Assembly: GCF_012931845.1 (NCBI RefSeq)
Contig: NZ_CP051884.1
Location: forward strand, 2,418,001 to 2,482,000
Source: Cellulomonas taurus
GTDB lineage: Bacteria > Actinomycetota > Actinomycetes > Actinomycetales > Cellulomonadaceae
DNA: 64,000 nucleotides
Reading direction: 5' to 3'
Within the stretch, counting starts at the first letter, position 1. Each line of letters begins with the position of its first letter. The notes beneath the pieces are model-generated. The model searched no databases. It saw only the letters and a list, made by a program, of their open reading frames with translations, and was not told where the DNA came from. Below, piece after piece: positions 7,034-15,587 of this stretch. The position numbers and the translations under genes are program-made.

Positions 7034-10000
7034 TCAGGCCTCGTGACGGCTCGCGCGACGCCGCAGCAGCGCACCTAGCCCGACCAGCAGCAGGGCGACC
7101 AGCCCAGCGCCGCCGACGCTGGCACCAGTGATCGCCAGCTTCGTGGTGGTCGACGGCGGAGCGTCGTGCGGCGGGTTCCGCGTCGTCGGCGGGTCCGCCC
7201 GCGGCGGGTCGTCCTGCCCCCGGTCGGACGCCGTGTACACCGCGGTGCCGGTGCCGGTCACCGTGCTGCCCGCTTCGGTGCCGGTCGCGGTCACGGTGAG
7301 CGTGTGCGATCCGGCCACGGCGGTCTGCGTCGCGGTGACGGTGAGCGACTCGCCCGGTGCCAGGTTGCCGGTGAAGCCGGCGGGCAGCTGCCACGCGACC
7401 TCGTCCGACAGGGTGATCCCGGTCAGGGTGGTCGCCCCGGTTTTGGTGATCACCGCCGAGACCTCCAGTTCGTCACCGGTGGTCACCGCGGCACCCGTGC
7501 CGGTCGGGTACTCCTGGTCACCGATCAGCACACGAACGCCGATCGCCGACGCCGCGGGGACCTGCACCTCGGCCTGCGCGGCCGCGGTCAGGGTCGCCCC
7601 GGAGCGAGTGATCGCGGTGACGGTGACCTGCGAGCCGACCAGGTGCGCGTCCAGATCCGCCTGGGTCAGGACACTGGTCGCGGTCGCCGTGGCGCTCGCC
7701 CCCGGTGCCAGGGTGCCGTCGCAGTCCAGCGTCCAGCCCGCGCCGAGGCTCACCCCGGTCAGAGTGGCCGGACCGGTGTTGGTCACGGTGGCTGTCCAGG
7801 TCACGGTGCCGCCGACCACTGCCTCACCGGCCAGCACGCCGACCTCCGAGACAGTGACCGCGGAGGCGGTGACCAGCTCGGCGGAGACATCGGCACTGGC
7901 GGTGACGGTCTCGGCAGCGATGTCCGTCCCGGTGGCGGTGCCGGTCACGGCGAGGGTCCCCGCCGCCACCTGCTCCTCGGTCAGCACGCTGCTGACCACC
8001 ACGGTCACCGACTCACCCGGAGCCAGCTCACCCGGGGTCCCGGGCCAGGTCCAGGTGAGCTCGGCACCGGCCAGCGCGGTGTCCACCCCGAGGTCGGTCA
8101 GGGTGTTCTCCCCGGTGTTGGTGATCGTGTAGGTGATGGTCACCGGGTCACCGGCGATCGGGTCGGCCGGCAGCGGCGTCAGCTCGGCGGTCACCGACAT
8201 CCCGGACTCCAGGAGGTCGTAGCCGAAGTCGACGCCGGTCAGTGCCTGCGATTCGGCCACGGTCACCGCGGCGGAGTCGCTGCCCGCCGGGGAGACGGTC
8301 ACCGCCGCGCGCCCGGCGTTCACCGTCGACCGGTCGACGGTGACGGTGTAGTCGCCGGCCACCAGCCCGCCGAACCGATAGGTCCCGTCGGCGTCCGTGG
8401 TGGTGGTCGCCCCGGTGGACAGCGTGACGGTGACGCCCGCGATCCCCGGCTCGTCGGCGGTCAGCTCGCCGTCTCCGTCGAGGTCGGCACGCACCTGCCC
8501 GGTGATGGACGAGGCGCTGATCGGTTCGGCGGTGTAGGTCGCCGCGTCGGTGGCGGTGATCGTCGCACCGTCCGGGCCGCCAACGGCGGTGACCGTCACG
8601 GTGCCGGTGTGCTCGCCCAGCGCGGCGGTGGTCGTCCCGGTGACGACCGCCGACTCCCCCGGCGCCAGCGTCCGGTCCGCCAGGGTGATGCCGGTCAGAC
8701 CATCGGCGTCGACCAGGGTGATCCCGGTGAGCGTGGTGTCACCGGTGTTGGTCACGGTCGCCGACCAGGTCAGCGCGTCCTTGTCCGTGACGATCAGACC
8801 CGGTGCTGCCTGGTGCTCGCCGTTCACCGTGAGGTCGACGGTCACGGTGGACTCCGGAGCGAAGGTCACCGCACCCGAGCCGGTCGACGTGGCCTGCTCC
8901 GCGGTGGCGGTGATCGCCCCGCTCGCCGACCCCGCGTCCACCTGCGCCTGGGTCAGGGTCGAGGTCCCGGTCACGGTGACCGACTCCCCCGGCGCCAGGC
9001 TGGTCGGCACACCGGTCCAGGTGACGGTGCCGTCGGTGCCGTCGCTGCCGGTCAGGCCGGTGAGCGTGACGGCGCCGGTGTTGGTCAGCGTGGCCGACCA
9101 GGTGTTCCCGGCCCCGGCCTTCGCGGCGCCGTCCAGGACACCGGTCACCGTGCTGGTCATGGCAGCGGCGGCGTCGAAGCTGACCGCCACCTCCTCCGTG
9201 GCCGTCAGCCCGGTGCCCGCGTAATCGGCGGTGGCGGTGCCGGTAGTCGACACCCGCCCGGCGTCCACATCGGCCTGGGACAGCGTGTAGTCGACGGTGT
9301 AGGTCGCCGACTCGCCGGCCGCCAGGGTCCCGGCGGTGCCGGGCCAGGCCCAGCTGCCGTTGCTCTGTGCCGCGTCCAGCCCGTGTCCGACCGCCACCTC
9401 CGAGACCGGGGTGTTGCCGGTGTTGGTCACGGTGAAGGTCAGCGTGACGGTGTCCCCGGCCTTCGCGGACTCCGGTGCGGTGCCGGTGGCGTCGAGCGTG
9501 ATCGCCGCGTCGGCCTCGTGGTAGCCGAAGTCCTGTTCGGCGACCGTGCTGTCCTGCGGCACGCTGACCGTCGCACCGCTGCCCAGGGTGTCGCCCATAC
9601 CGGCGGTCTGCAGCACCGGGTTCGGGAAGGTCGAGCCGTCGGCGGTGAGGGTGTAGTCGCCGCTGCTCAGCTGCGTGAGGGTGTACCCGTCCTGCGCGTC
9701 GGTCCGGGTGCTGTGCTCGACGCCGTCGGCACCGACCAGGGTGATCAGCACACCGCCGATGCCGTTCTCACCGGAGCCGCGGATGCCGTCACCGTCCGCG
9801 TCGTTCCACAGCGTGCCGGTCACGGTGGAACTGACCACCTGCACCGGGTAGCTCGGGCTGGACACGCTGACGCTGCTGCCGACCCACGCCTCGGCGCTGT
9901 TGGCGAGCACGTCGCCGCCGTGCTGACCGGTGGCGTTCAGCACCAGACGCACGGTGCCGGCCGCACCGCTCGCCGGGGTGGCGACCCGCACCGCGGTCAC

Positions 10001-10393
10001 AGTGGACATGTCCGTGTCGGCGGTCAGCGGCGCCCAGGTGGCTCCGGCCCCCTGGGTGCCGATGCTCGCGGGGTCGGTGCTGGTGACCTCGATCGCGCTG
10101 TCGGCCAGATCGCCGAGCAGCTCGACGCTGGCCAGGCTCAGGGTCGCGGAGGTGCTGGTGCCCCGGCTGTCACCCTCGTACGGCAGCACGTCCAGCAGGT
10201 AACCCGCCTGGTTCGCGGTGGACGCGCCGTAGTTGTACCAGTTGGCGTTCCATTGCACCGTGGTGTCGGCGGTCTCGATCACGGTCGGGGTGGCCGTCCC
10301 GTCGACCGCCAGCGCCTGCAGCTGCGTGATCCGGGTCGATCCGCTCGCCTTGGCCGTGCCGTCCCCGAGGGGGTCGACCGAGTAGGTGAGCAC
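7034..10393 (-). CDS. LAITG-anchored repeat surface protein, C-terminal part (frameshifted gene, segment 3)
   Basis: This frame, open back to about 10417, carries the C-terminal two thirds of a surface protein; the GTG at 10393 is only the first start-like codon after a frameshift. Residues about 190-290 and 640-715 are SdrD B-like domains (TGTLWNDADGDGIRG; TGQVRADLDGDGELTADEPG...YRFGGLVAGDYTVTV). About six DUF11/DUF7507-like repeats of roughly 100 residues surround them, each with VTNTG and LAPGES signatures. The end has a Pro/Thr wall-spanning stretch, then LAITG at 1086-1090, a hydrophobic helix and RRRASR, the class E sortase signal of actinobacteria. The product would be wall-linked, perhaps an adhesin. 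It continues from segment 2 (10170-12098). Confidence 0.85.
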   Translation of the reverse strand: MLTYSVDPLGDGTAKASGSTRITQLQALAVDGTATPTVIETADTTVQWNANWYNYGASTANQAGYLLDVLPYEGDSRGTSTSATLSLASVELLGDLADSAIEVTSTDPASIGTQGAGATWAPLTADTDMSTVTAVRVATPASGAAGTVRLVLNATGQHGGDVLANSAEAWVGSSVSVSSPSYPVQVVSSTVTGTLWNDADGDGIRGSGENGIGGVLITLVGADGVEHSTRTDAQDGYTLTQLSSGDYTLTADGSTFPNPVLQTAGMGDTLGSGATVSVPQDSTVAEQDFGYHEADAAITLDATGTAPESAKAGDTVTLTFTVTNTGNTPVSEVAVGHGLDAAQSNGSWAWPGTAGTLAAGESATYTVDYTLSQADVDAGRVSTTGTATADYAGTGLTATEEVAVSFDAAAAMTSTVTGVLDGAAKAGAGNTWSATLTNTGAVTLTGLTGSDGTDGTVTWTGVPTSLAPGESVTVTGTSTLTQAQVDAGSASGAITATAEQATSTGSGAVTFAPESTVTVDLTVNGEHQAAPGLIVTDKDALTWSATVTNTGDTTLTGITLVDADGLTGITLADRTLAPGESAVVTGTTTAALGEHTGTVTVTAVGGPDGATITATDAATYTAEPISASSITGQVRADLDGDGELTADEPGIAGVTVTLSTGATTTTDADGTYRFGGLVAGDYTVTVDRSTVNAGRAAVTVSPAGSDSAAVTVAESQALTGVDFGYDLLESGMSVTAELTPLPADPIAGDPVTITYTITNTGENTLTDLGVDTALAGAELTWTWPGTPGELAPGESVTVVVSSVLTEEQVAAGTLAVTGTATGTDIAAETVTASADVSAELVTASAVTVSEVGVLAGEAVVGGTVTWTATVTNTGPATLTGVSLGAGWTLDCDGTLAPGASATATATSVLTQADLDAHLVGSQVTVTAITRSGATLTAAAQAEVQVPAASAIGVRVLIGDQEYPTGTGAAVTTGDELEVSAVITKTGATTLTGITLSDEVAWQLPAGFTGNLAPGESLTVTATQTAVAGSHTLTVTATGTEAGSTVTGTGTAVYTASDRGQDDPPRADPPTTRNPPHDAPPSTTTKLAITGASVGGAGLVALLLVGLGALLRRRASRHEA

Positions 10394-12098
10394 GGAGTTG
10401 GCGTATGCCCGATCGGCGGGGGGCGCCCAGGGCGGTGGTGCCGAGGAGGTTGAAGGCGTACATCGTGGTGGTCGTGCTCGACACCGTGATCGGGTCGTGC
10501 TCGAACACCAGGACGGGTCCGCTCACGTCGTCGCTGGTGGCGGGCAGACCGTCCGGGCCGTAGTCGGCGTCGGTCATCGACACCAGCGTCCAGCCCTGGT
10601 CCAGTGCGTCCTGGTAGTCGACCGTGGTCAGCACCGCCGGCAAGGTCACGGTGAGACTGACGTCCTCGACCACCAACGGATCGGTGGTGGCGGGCGTGAA
10701 GCGACCCAGACCGAAGCCCTGCCGCACCAGGTACGTGATGTCGCTACCGCTCATCACCACGTCGGTCGGCGCCACCAGGCTCGACACGACCAGAGGGGTG
10801 ACAGCGAGGCTCGCCTCCCGGGTCAGGGTGTCCTGGCCGTCGGCCGTCCAGACCGCGGTGGTGGCGAAGGTGGTCGATCCGAGGGCATCGGTGTGCACTT
10901 GGACCGGGACGTTCAGCAGCAACTGGGTGGCGCTGGATGCCGTCCCGCCCACTGCCCACGGGTCGGTCAGGACCACCCGGACACCCTGCACCGCGTCGGC
11001 ACCACCGGCGGCCGCGACGGAGTCGACCCACGTGTTCGCGGCCGGATCGGTGGTGGTGTTCCCGGCGGTGTACTGCACGGTGTACCGGTCGGGATCCACG
11101 GCCTGTCGGGCGGCGGTGAACACCGCGATGTCCGAGGCGTCGCCGACCAGGGTGCCGATCGAGCCGTCCCAGAACTGGTAGCCGACCAGGTTCGTCGCGC
11201 CGACCGATCCGGCATCCCGCCAGTACGCGGGCACGTACTGGGTGCTCAGCAGGGTGGTCGCGTCGTTGCCGATCGGCGAACCGGAGCTCATGGTGGTCCA
11301 GTCGACGTACGGCAGCCACCCCACCGGCAGTGTGTCCACCGGGTCGGCGGTGCCGGAGTACCCGCCGATGGTCTCGGACGCCGAGGCGTTGTACAGCTGG
11401 TCCGGGTCGGTCTTCTCCTCGTAGTACACCGGGATGGCCCTGCTCGCCGAGTAGGCGGGCAGCAGCGTGCTGCCGTCGGCGGCGGTCACCGCGTCGTAGC
11501 TGGTGGTGTACGTGACGTTCGTGGCGTCCGCCTCGGACTGCGGGAGCTTGGCCGCCTGGTAGTACAACGAGACGGTCGGCTCAACCGTGCTGGTCGGCAT
11601 CTGCAACAGACTGAGCGTGATGGTGTTGCCGTCCACGCTGTCCACCCGCAGGTATGCGGCCGAGGTGCCGTTCACCGTGACGGCGTCCGCCACCGGACCG
11701 TCGTAGCTGAGCGTGATCGTGATCGGCAGCGTGAGGGTCGACGGGTCACCGGAACCCGCCTGCTCCACGACCGCGCGCACCTGGACACCCAGGGAGACGC
11801 TGCTGGCCTTCTCGGTGCCGGACCCGAAGTCGTAGCGGGTCGGGGTGGTGAGGCTCGGGGTGGTGGCGGCGACCAACACCTTCAGCTTGCTGGCCACGGT
11901 CAGCGCGGCGGCGGTGGCGGTCTTCGTGCCGGTGCCGTCGGTGCCGATCAGCTCCGGGGTGTACACGCTCCCGTTGGGCACCGTGTTGGCCGGTGTGGCC
12001 TTCAGCCCGGGGATCGTGACCATGGTGCTGTTCGGCACGGACATGGTCGAGGTCAGGGTGCGCCCGCCGTCGGTGACCTGGTAGCTCGACGAGTACAC
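10170..12098 (-). CDS. Surface protein, middle part (frameshifted gene, segment 2)
   Basis: The frame is open from about 12147 and encodes the Thr/Ser-rich middle of the same surface protein. It begins in context as SSPTNLNSTSAVYSSSYQVTDGG and continues to NLLGTTALGAP. After that the frame gives a non-family Arg-rich tail (RRSGIRQL and onward) until the stop at 10170. Removing one C from the six-C run of the coding strand (10418-10423) restores ADRAYANSVLTYSVDPLGDG, which joins segment 3 smoothly. The fold of this part is not recognised; it resembles large actinobacterial isopeptide or beta-sandwich ectodomains. The GTG at 12098 has no ribosome-binding site and is not a genuine start. Confidence 0.8.
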   Translation of the reverse strand: MYSSSYQVTDGGRTLTSTMSVPNSTMVTIPGLKATPANTVPNGSVYTPELIGTDGTGTKTATAAALTVASKLKVLVAATTPSLTTPTRYDFGSGTEKASSVSLGVQVRAVVEQAGSGDPSTLTLPITITLSYDGPVADAVTVNGTSAAYLRVDSVDGNTITLSLLQMPTSTVEPTVSLYYQAAKLPQSEADATNVTYTTSYDAVTAADGSTLLPAYSASRAIPVYYEEKTDPDQLYNASASETIGGYSGTADPVDTLPVGWLPYVDWTTMSSGSPIGNDATTLLSTQYVPAYWRDAGSVGATNLVGYQFWDGSIGTLVGDASDIAVFTAARQAVDPDRYTVQYTAGNTTTDPAANTWVDSVAAAGGADAVQGVRVVLTDPWAVGGTASSATQLLLNVPVQVHTDALGSTTFATTAVWTADGQDTLTREASLAVTPLVVSSLVAPTDVVMSGSDITYLVRQGFGLGRFTPATTDPLVVEDVSLTVTLPAVLTTVDYQDALDQGWTLVSMTDADYGPDGLPATSDDVSGPVLVFEHDPITVSSTTTTMYAFNLLGTTALGAPRRSGIRQLRAHLLGRPPRGRHGQGERIDPDHAAAGAGGRRDGHPDRDRDRRHHGAMERQLVQLRRVHREPGGLPAGRAAVRG

Positions 12099-12112
12099 GG
12101 CGGAGGTCGAGT

Positions 12113-12442
12113 TCAGGTTGGTCGGCGAGCTGGTGACCAGGTCCAGCCCTCGGGCAGCGTCTGGCTGATCGTGCCGTCGACCAGGTTGCTGGCGGTGATC
12201 GACCAGGCGAAGGTGGCGGCGACGTTGGTGCCGATGATGCCGTTGCCGTCGACGGTGTCGTCGACACCGGGCGCCGTGCCGTCACCGGTCACGCTGATGC
12301 CCAGCGCGTCGATGGTGCCGGTGACGGCGCGGGCGGAGGAGGCGGGCATGGTCACCAGTCCGACAGCCGTCAGGATGACGACGATCAGGCCGGCGACCGC
12401 ACGGACAGCACGGGCGCTGCCAGGCGAGGCTGAGATGGACAA
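12113..12442 (-). CDS. Surface protein, N-terminal part with signal peptide (frameshifted gene, segment 1)
   Basis: 109 residues holding the export signal and the first ectodomain strands of the broken surface protein. A hydrophobic core (AVAGLIVVILTAVGLVTM) is followed by a likely signal-peptidase site at SSARA-VTG, then TGTIDALGISVTGDG. TTG at 12442 is proposed because GGGAG lies six bases upstream; a GTG at 12487 is the alternative. The frame stops at 12113 after TLPEGWTWSPARRPT, while a one-base shift near 12137-12148 continues as LVTSSPTNLNS in segment 2. The intact gene would span 7034-12442 and encode about 1800 residues. Confidence 0.75.
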   Translation of the reverse strand: MSISASPGSARAVRAVAGLIVVILTAVGLVTMPASSARAVTGTIDALGISVTGDGTAPGVDDTVDGNGIIGTNVAATFAWSITASNLVDGTISQTLPEGWTWSPARRPT

Positions 12443-12606
12443 TGAGGCTCCCAAGAGGACAGGTGCCGCCAGACGATCTGGGCACACTGCCTGTCAGGTT
12501 CAGCCTGCTGAGTAGGCCCCCTACGCACAGCGGTGGAGCGAAGCGGGAAGATCAGCGTCGATCTGAGTGCGCATGCCCGACGTTCTGGGTGGGACACCCC
12601 TACGGC

Positions 12607-13278
12607 TCATGGCCGGAGCTGCACGCTCCACCTACCGGCGGTGTCCAGCCCCACCAGCACCGGCCCCGCCAGCTCGAGGGTCTGTTCCACCCCGCCGTCC
12701 GCACCGAAGCTCATCGACCGCCGATCGCCCGTCAGCGCCACGGCGCGGGCCGTCAGTTCGGCGTCGGCCAGCACCCAGAGCTGCGCCCCGGTGTCGGTCA
12801 ACCGGACCACGGCGGGGCCGGTGCCTTGCTGGACACCGGCCGACGGCGGGACGTCCTCGGCCGCCAGCACCCGCAGCGACCACTCACCCTCGGCCTCGAC
12901 CAGCAGCCCGGGATCGTCACCGCGGCTGAGGTCCACCAGGTACTGCCCGGTCAGCGGTGCGGCACCGTCGACCCAGCGGCTGCCGGTGGCGACGCTGCTC
13001 ACCGCGACCGGACCCGAGCAGGCCGAGCAGTCGAGTGCGGCGACGACGGCCGGGTCGCCGCTCGGGGCCGTGAGGTCGACCACCGCCGGTCCGGTGGCGG
13101 TGACCTGCGCCGGGGCGCCGGCCAGCACCGCCCCCAGCTGGAGTTCCTGATCCGGCAGCTGGACCGTGGACGCCGTCGGCATCAGCGGTGACTCGGTGCT
13201 CGGCACCGGCTCCGGGTCGGCCGGCGATGAACACCCGGCGACGACGAACACGCAGAGGACGAGGAGGGCGGGACGCAC
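12607..13278 (-). CDS. Putative lipoprotein of unknown function
   Basis: A 223-residue protein with a lipoprotein signal: MRPALLVLCVFVVAGC, where C16 is the predicted lipidated cysteine (lipobox VAGC), then a Pro/Ser-rich linker. The rest is beta-rich and alternates short hydrophobic strands (GPAVVDLTAP, GQYLVDLSRG, GPVLVGLDTAGRWSVQL), suggesting a small beta-sandwich, but no family is recognised. Two cysteines in LDCSACSG (about 83-86) might form a disulphide or bind metal. It would be anchored on the outer face of the membrane. It lies upstream of, and in the same direction as, the surface-protein gene but over 160 bases away, so co-expression is uncertain. Confidence 0.8.
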   Translation of the reverse strand: MRPALLVLCVFVVAGCSSPADPEPVPSTESPLMPTASTVQLPDQELQLGAVLAGAPAQVTATGPAVVDLTAPSGDPAVVAALDCSACSGPVAVSSVATGSRWVDGAAPLTGQYLVDLSRGDDPGLLVEAEGEWSLRVLAAEDVPPSAGVQQGTGPAVVRLTDTGAQLWVLADAELTARAVALTGDRRSMSFGADGGVEQTLELAGPVLVGLDTAGRWSVQLRP

Positions 13279-13332
13279 CCGACCATTCTCACCGACCGCG
13301 GGCCACCCACCCCCGGGACAGCGGTCCCGGGG

Positions 13333-14532
13333 TCAGTCCGGCAGGTGGCCGTGCACCAGCCGACCGCGGGACACCACGGCGACGATGTTCTCGGTGCGCA
13401 GGTCCGCGATGTCCTCCCACGGCCGTCCGCGCAGGATCACGAAGTCGCTGCCCAACCCGGCACGCAGCCGCCCGGTCACCCCACCCAGACCGATCGCGTC
13501 CGCGGCGTCCGAGGTGGCCGACACCAGAGTGCGCTCGGCCGACCAGCGGAACATCGCCGCCATCGTGCGCACCTCCTCCATCTGGTCGCCGAACTGGACG
13601 AACTGCCCGGAGGCGTCGGTGCCGAGCACGAACCGCACCCCGGCCTCGGCGGCGGTGGTGAACCCGGCGTCCCGGATCGCGACGACCTCCTGCGCCTTGG
13701 CCTGGGCCTCCGCGGAGACCGGGCGCCGCGCCTCGGCGATGATGTCGTTGATCAGCAGGGTGGGGGCCACCGGCAGGTTCCGCTCGACCAGGGTGGCCAG
13801 GTGCCGCTCCTCGATCGCGGTGCCGTGCTCGATCGAGTCGACGCCCTCGGCCAGGGCGATGTCCAGGCCCTCGGCGGAGTGGGTGTGCGCGGCGACCAGC
13901 AGGTTCATCGCGTGCGCCTCGTCGACGGTGGTGGCGATCTCGGCGCGGGTCTGGTTGCGCCAGCCGACCTTGTCGCCCATCGAGAGCACCCCGCCGGAGG
14001 TGTAGATCTTCACGCCGCTGGCCCCGGCCCGCGCCCAGGTGCGGACCAGCTTGCGGCACTCGTCCGGGCTGTCGGCGGTCGGCGGGCGGTACGGGTAGTG
14101 CGGCGGCACGAACAGGTCACCGTGGCCGGCGGTCATCCCGACCTGGCCGTGGGACAGCAGGCGCGGACCGGTGAGGATCCCGGCGTCGAAGGCACGGCCG
14201 ACCGCGAGCTGGATCGAGTCCGCCGCCAGGTCCCGCAGCGTGGTCACGCCGCCCCGGGCGCACCGCAGCGCATTGGCCGCCAGGTGCAGCGAGCGCTCCT
14301 CGGCCGGGGTGATCAGCGGCCAGGTCGACGCGTCCTTGGCGGGTTCACCGGCCGGGTACCCGAGGTGCACGTGGGTGTCGATCAGCCCCGGGATCACCGC
14401 CAGGTCGGTGTGCCGTCCGGCCGCTTCCTCCACCGCGAGGATCCGGTCCTCGGACCAGGTGAGGCGGCTCGGGCCGTGCAGGCGCTCGCCGTCCCAGAGC
14501 GGGAGCCCGTCCAGGTGCTGCTCGATCGTCAT
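13333..14532 (-). CDS. Amidohydrolase-superfamily enzyme (imidazolonepropionase/prolidase-like)
   Basis: A 399-residue TIM-barrel metal hydrolase. The metal-binding HxH is H54/H56 in IDTHVHLGYP; later ligands fit AAHTHSAEG, SIEHGT and the terminal Asp in GTDASGQF. The region AGILTGPRLLSHGQVGMTAGHGD and TSGGVLSMGD matches the subgroup that includes Xaa-Pro dipeptidase-like and carbamoyl-hydrolysing amidohydrolases. The substrate cannot be predicted closely. ATG at 14532 has AGGAGA upstream and falls 14 bases after the preceding gene, so it is the last gene of a coupled operon with an ABC importer and a D-aminoacylase-like enzyme. It probably acts in the cytoplasm on an imported compound. Confidence 0.88.
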   Translation of the reverse strand: MTIEQHLDGLPLWDGERLHGPSRLTWSEDRILAVEEAAGRHTDLAVIPGLIDTHVHLGYPAGEPAKDASTWPLITPAEERSLHLAANALRCARGGVTTLRDLAADSIQLAVGRAFDAGILTGPRLLSHGQVGMTAGHGDLFVPPHYPYRPPTADSPDECRKLVRTWARAGASGVKIYTSGGVLSMGDKVGWRNQTRAEIATTVDEAHAMNLLVAAHTHSAEGLDIALAEGVDSIEHGTAIEERHLATLVERNLPVAPTLLINDIIAEARRPVSAEAQAKAQEVVAIRDAGFTTAAEAGVRFVLGTDASGQFVQFGDQMEEVRTMAAMFRWSAERTLVSATSDAADAIGLGGVTGRLRAGLGSDFVILRGRPWEDIADLRTENIVAVVSRGRLVHGHLPD

Positions 14533-14546
14533 GCTGAAAGTCTCTC

Positions 14547-15587
14547 CTAGAGCTGGGGATGAACGGTGGCCAGGACGGTGCCGTCGTCGCCGACGACCGG
14601 GATCTCCCGCCACCGGTCGAACGCACCGCACGGGTGGCTGATCCCGAACCGCAGCGCGGTGCCGGGGGCGAGCCGGACGCCCGCGGGCAGGCGCAGGAAC
14701 GCGTGGTGGTCGTTCACCCCGGTCACCGTCCAGTCCTCGTGGCCGAGCACCACCGGCAGCCGGTCGTCGGTGGGCACCTCGCGCCGGCCGAAGTCGACGA
14801 TCGCCAGGGTGTCCTCCGGCTGGGACAGCACCCGGGCGTGCAACTCCAGCGCCGCCCGGAAGGTGTCCCGCAGCGGCGAGGTGCGCTGGTAGACGCCGTG
14901 ATCATGGGTGAGGTAGCAGCCGGAGCGCAGCACCAGGGTCCCCGGCAGATCGCCGAGGACCGCCAGCACCTCGTCGAAGTAGGAGGAGCCACCGGCGGTG
15001 ACCAGCGGGGCGTCGACCTGCTCGGCCAGCGCCCGGACCCGGTGCAGCAGCGCCGCGCGGGGCGCGGGGTCGTGAGTCAGCCCCTCGAAGGCGGCGATCC
15101 CGGCGAAGGCCACCGCCGGGGTGCCGCGCAATCGGTCGATCAGCGCGCGGGCGGCGTCGTCGTCCCGGAACCCGGTGCGACCACCCGGGGCGCCGAGCTC
15201 CACCAGCAGCCGCAGCGGACGGTCCGGGGTGTGCCGGGCGAGCCGGTCCAGCACCAGGTCGAGCCCGGCGTCCGAGTCGACGTAGGTGAGCAGGTCCGGC
15301 GCACCGTCGACCAGCAGGTGTCCGGCCACCCAGTCGATCGCCTCGGGGTCGACCAGCAGGTTCGCGTGCAGGATCCGCGGCACGCCCCAGTCGGCCAGCG
15401 CGCGGATCTGCCGGGGGGTGGCGGCGGTCATGCCCCAGGCACCCGCGGCCAGCTGCCGACGGACCAGTTCCGGGGACATGTGGGTCTTGGCGTGCGGGGC
15501 CAGTGCGGCACCGGCGGCGCGGCAGTACTCGGCCATCGTCGCCAGGTTGTGCGCGAGGGCGGACTCGGAGAGCACCATCCGGCTCAT
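14547..15587 (-). CDS. PLP-dependent fold-type III enzyme, D-threonine aldolase/alanine racemase-like
   Basis: A 346-residue protein of the DSD1/D-threonine aldolase group. PLP would bind K34 in APHAKTHM. GRTGFRD, FEGLTH, TAGGSSYFDEVL and RSGCYLTHDHGVY follow the family pattern. Near the C-terminus, FGISHPCGAFD supplies the His and Cys that bind the divalent metal in this family. Known members cleave D-threonine, dehydrate D-serine or act on 3-hydroxy-D-aspartate. Beside a D-aminoacylase-like gene, it plausibly processes the freed D-amino acid, which is inference. ATG at 15587 overlaps the previous stop (ATGA), indicating translational coupling. Confidence 0.9.
   Translation of the reverse strand: MSRMVLSESALAHNLATMAEYCRAAGAALAPHAKTHMSPELVRRQLAAGAWGMTAATPRQIRALADWGVPRILHANLLVDPEAIDWVAGHLLVDGAPDLLTYVDSDAGLDLVLDRLARHTPDRPLRLLVELGAPGGRTGFRDDDAARALIDRLRGTPAVAFAGIAAFEGLTHDPAPRAALLHRVRALAEQVDAPLVTAGGSSYFDEVLAVLGDLPGTLVLRSGCYLTHDHGVYQRTSPLRDTFRAALELHARVLSQPEDTLAIVDFGRREVPTDDRLPVVLGHEDWTVTGVNDHHAFLRLPAGVRLAPGTALRFGISHPCGAFDRWREIPVVGDDGTVLATVHPQL

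Noticed and set aside
7166-12515. Long plus-strand open frames opposite the surface-protein gene
   Set aside because: Arg/Gly-rich composition without domains or ribosome-binding sites; they mirror the repeats of the real gene.
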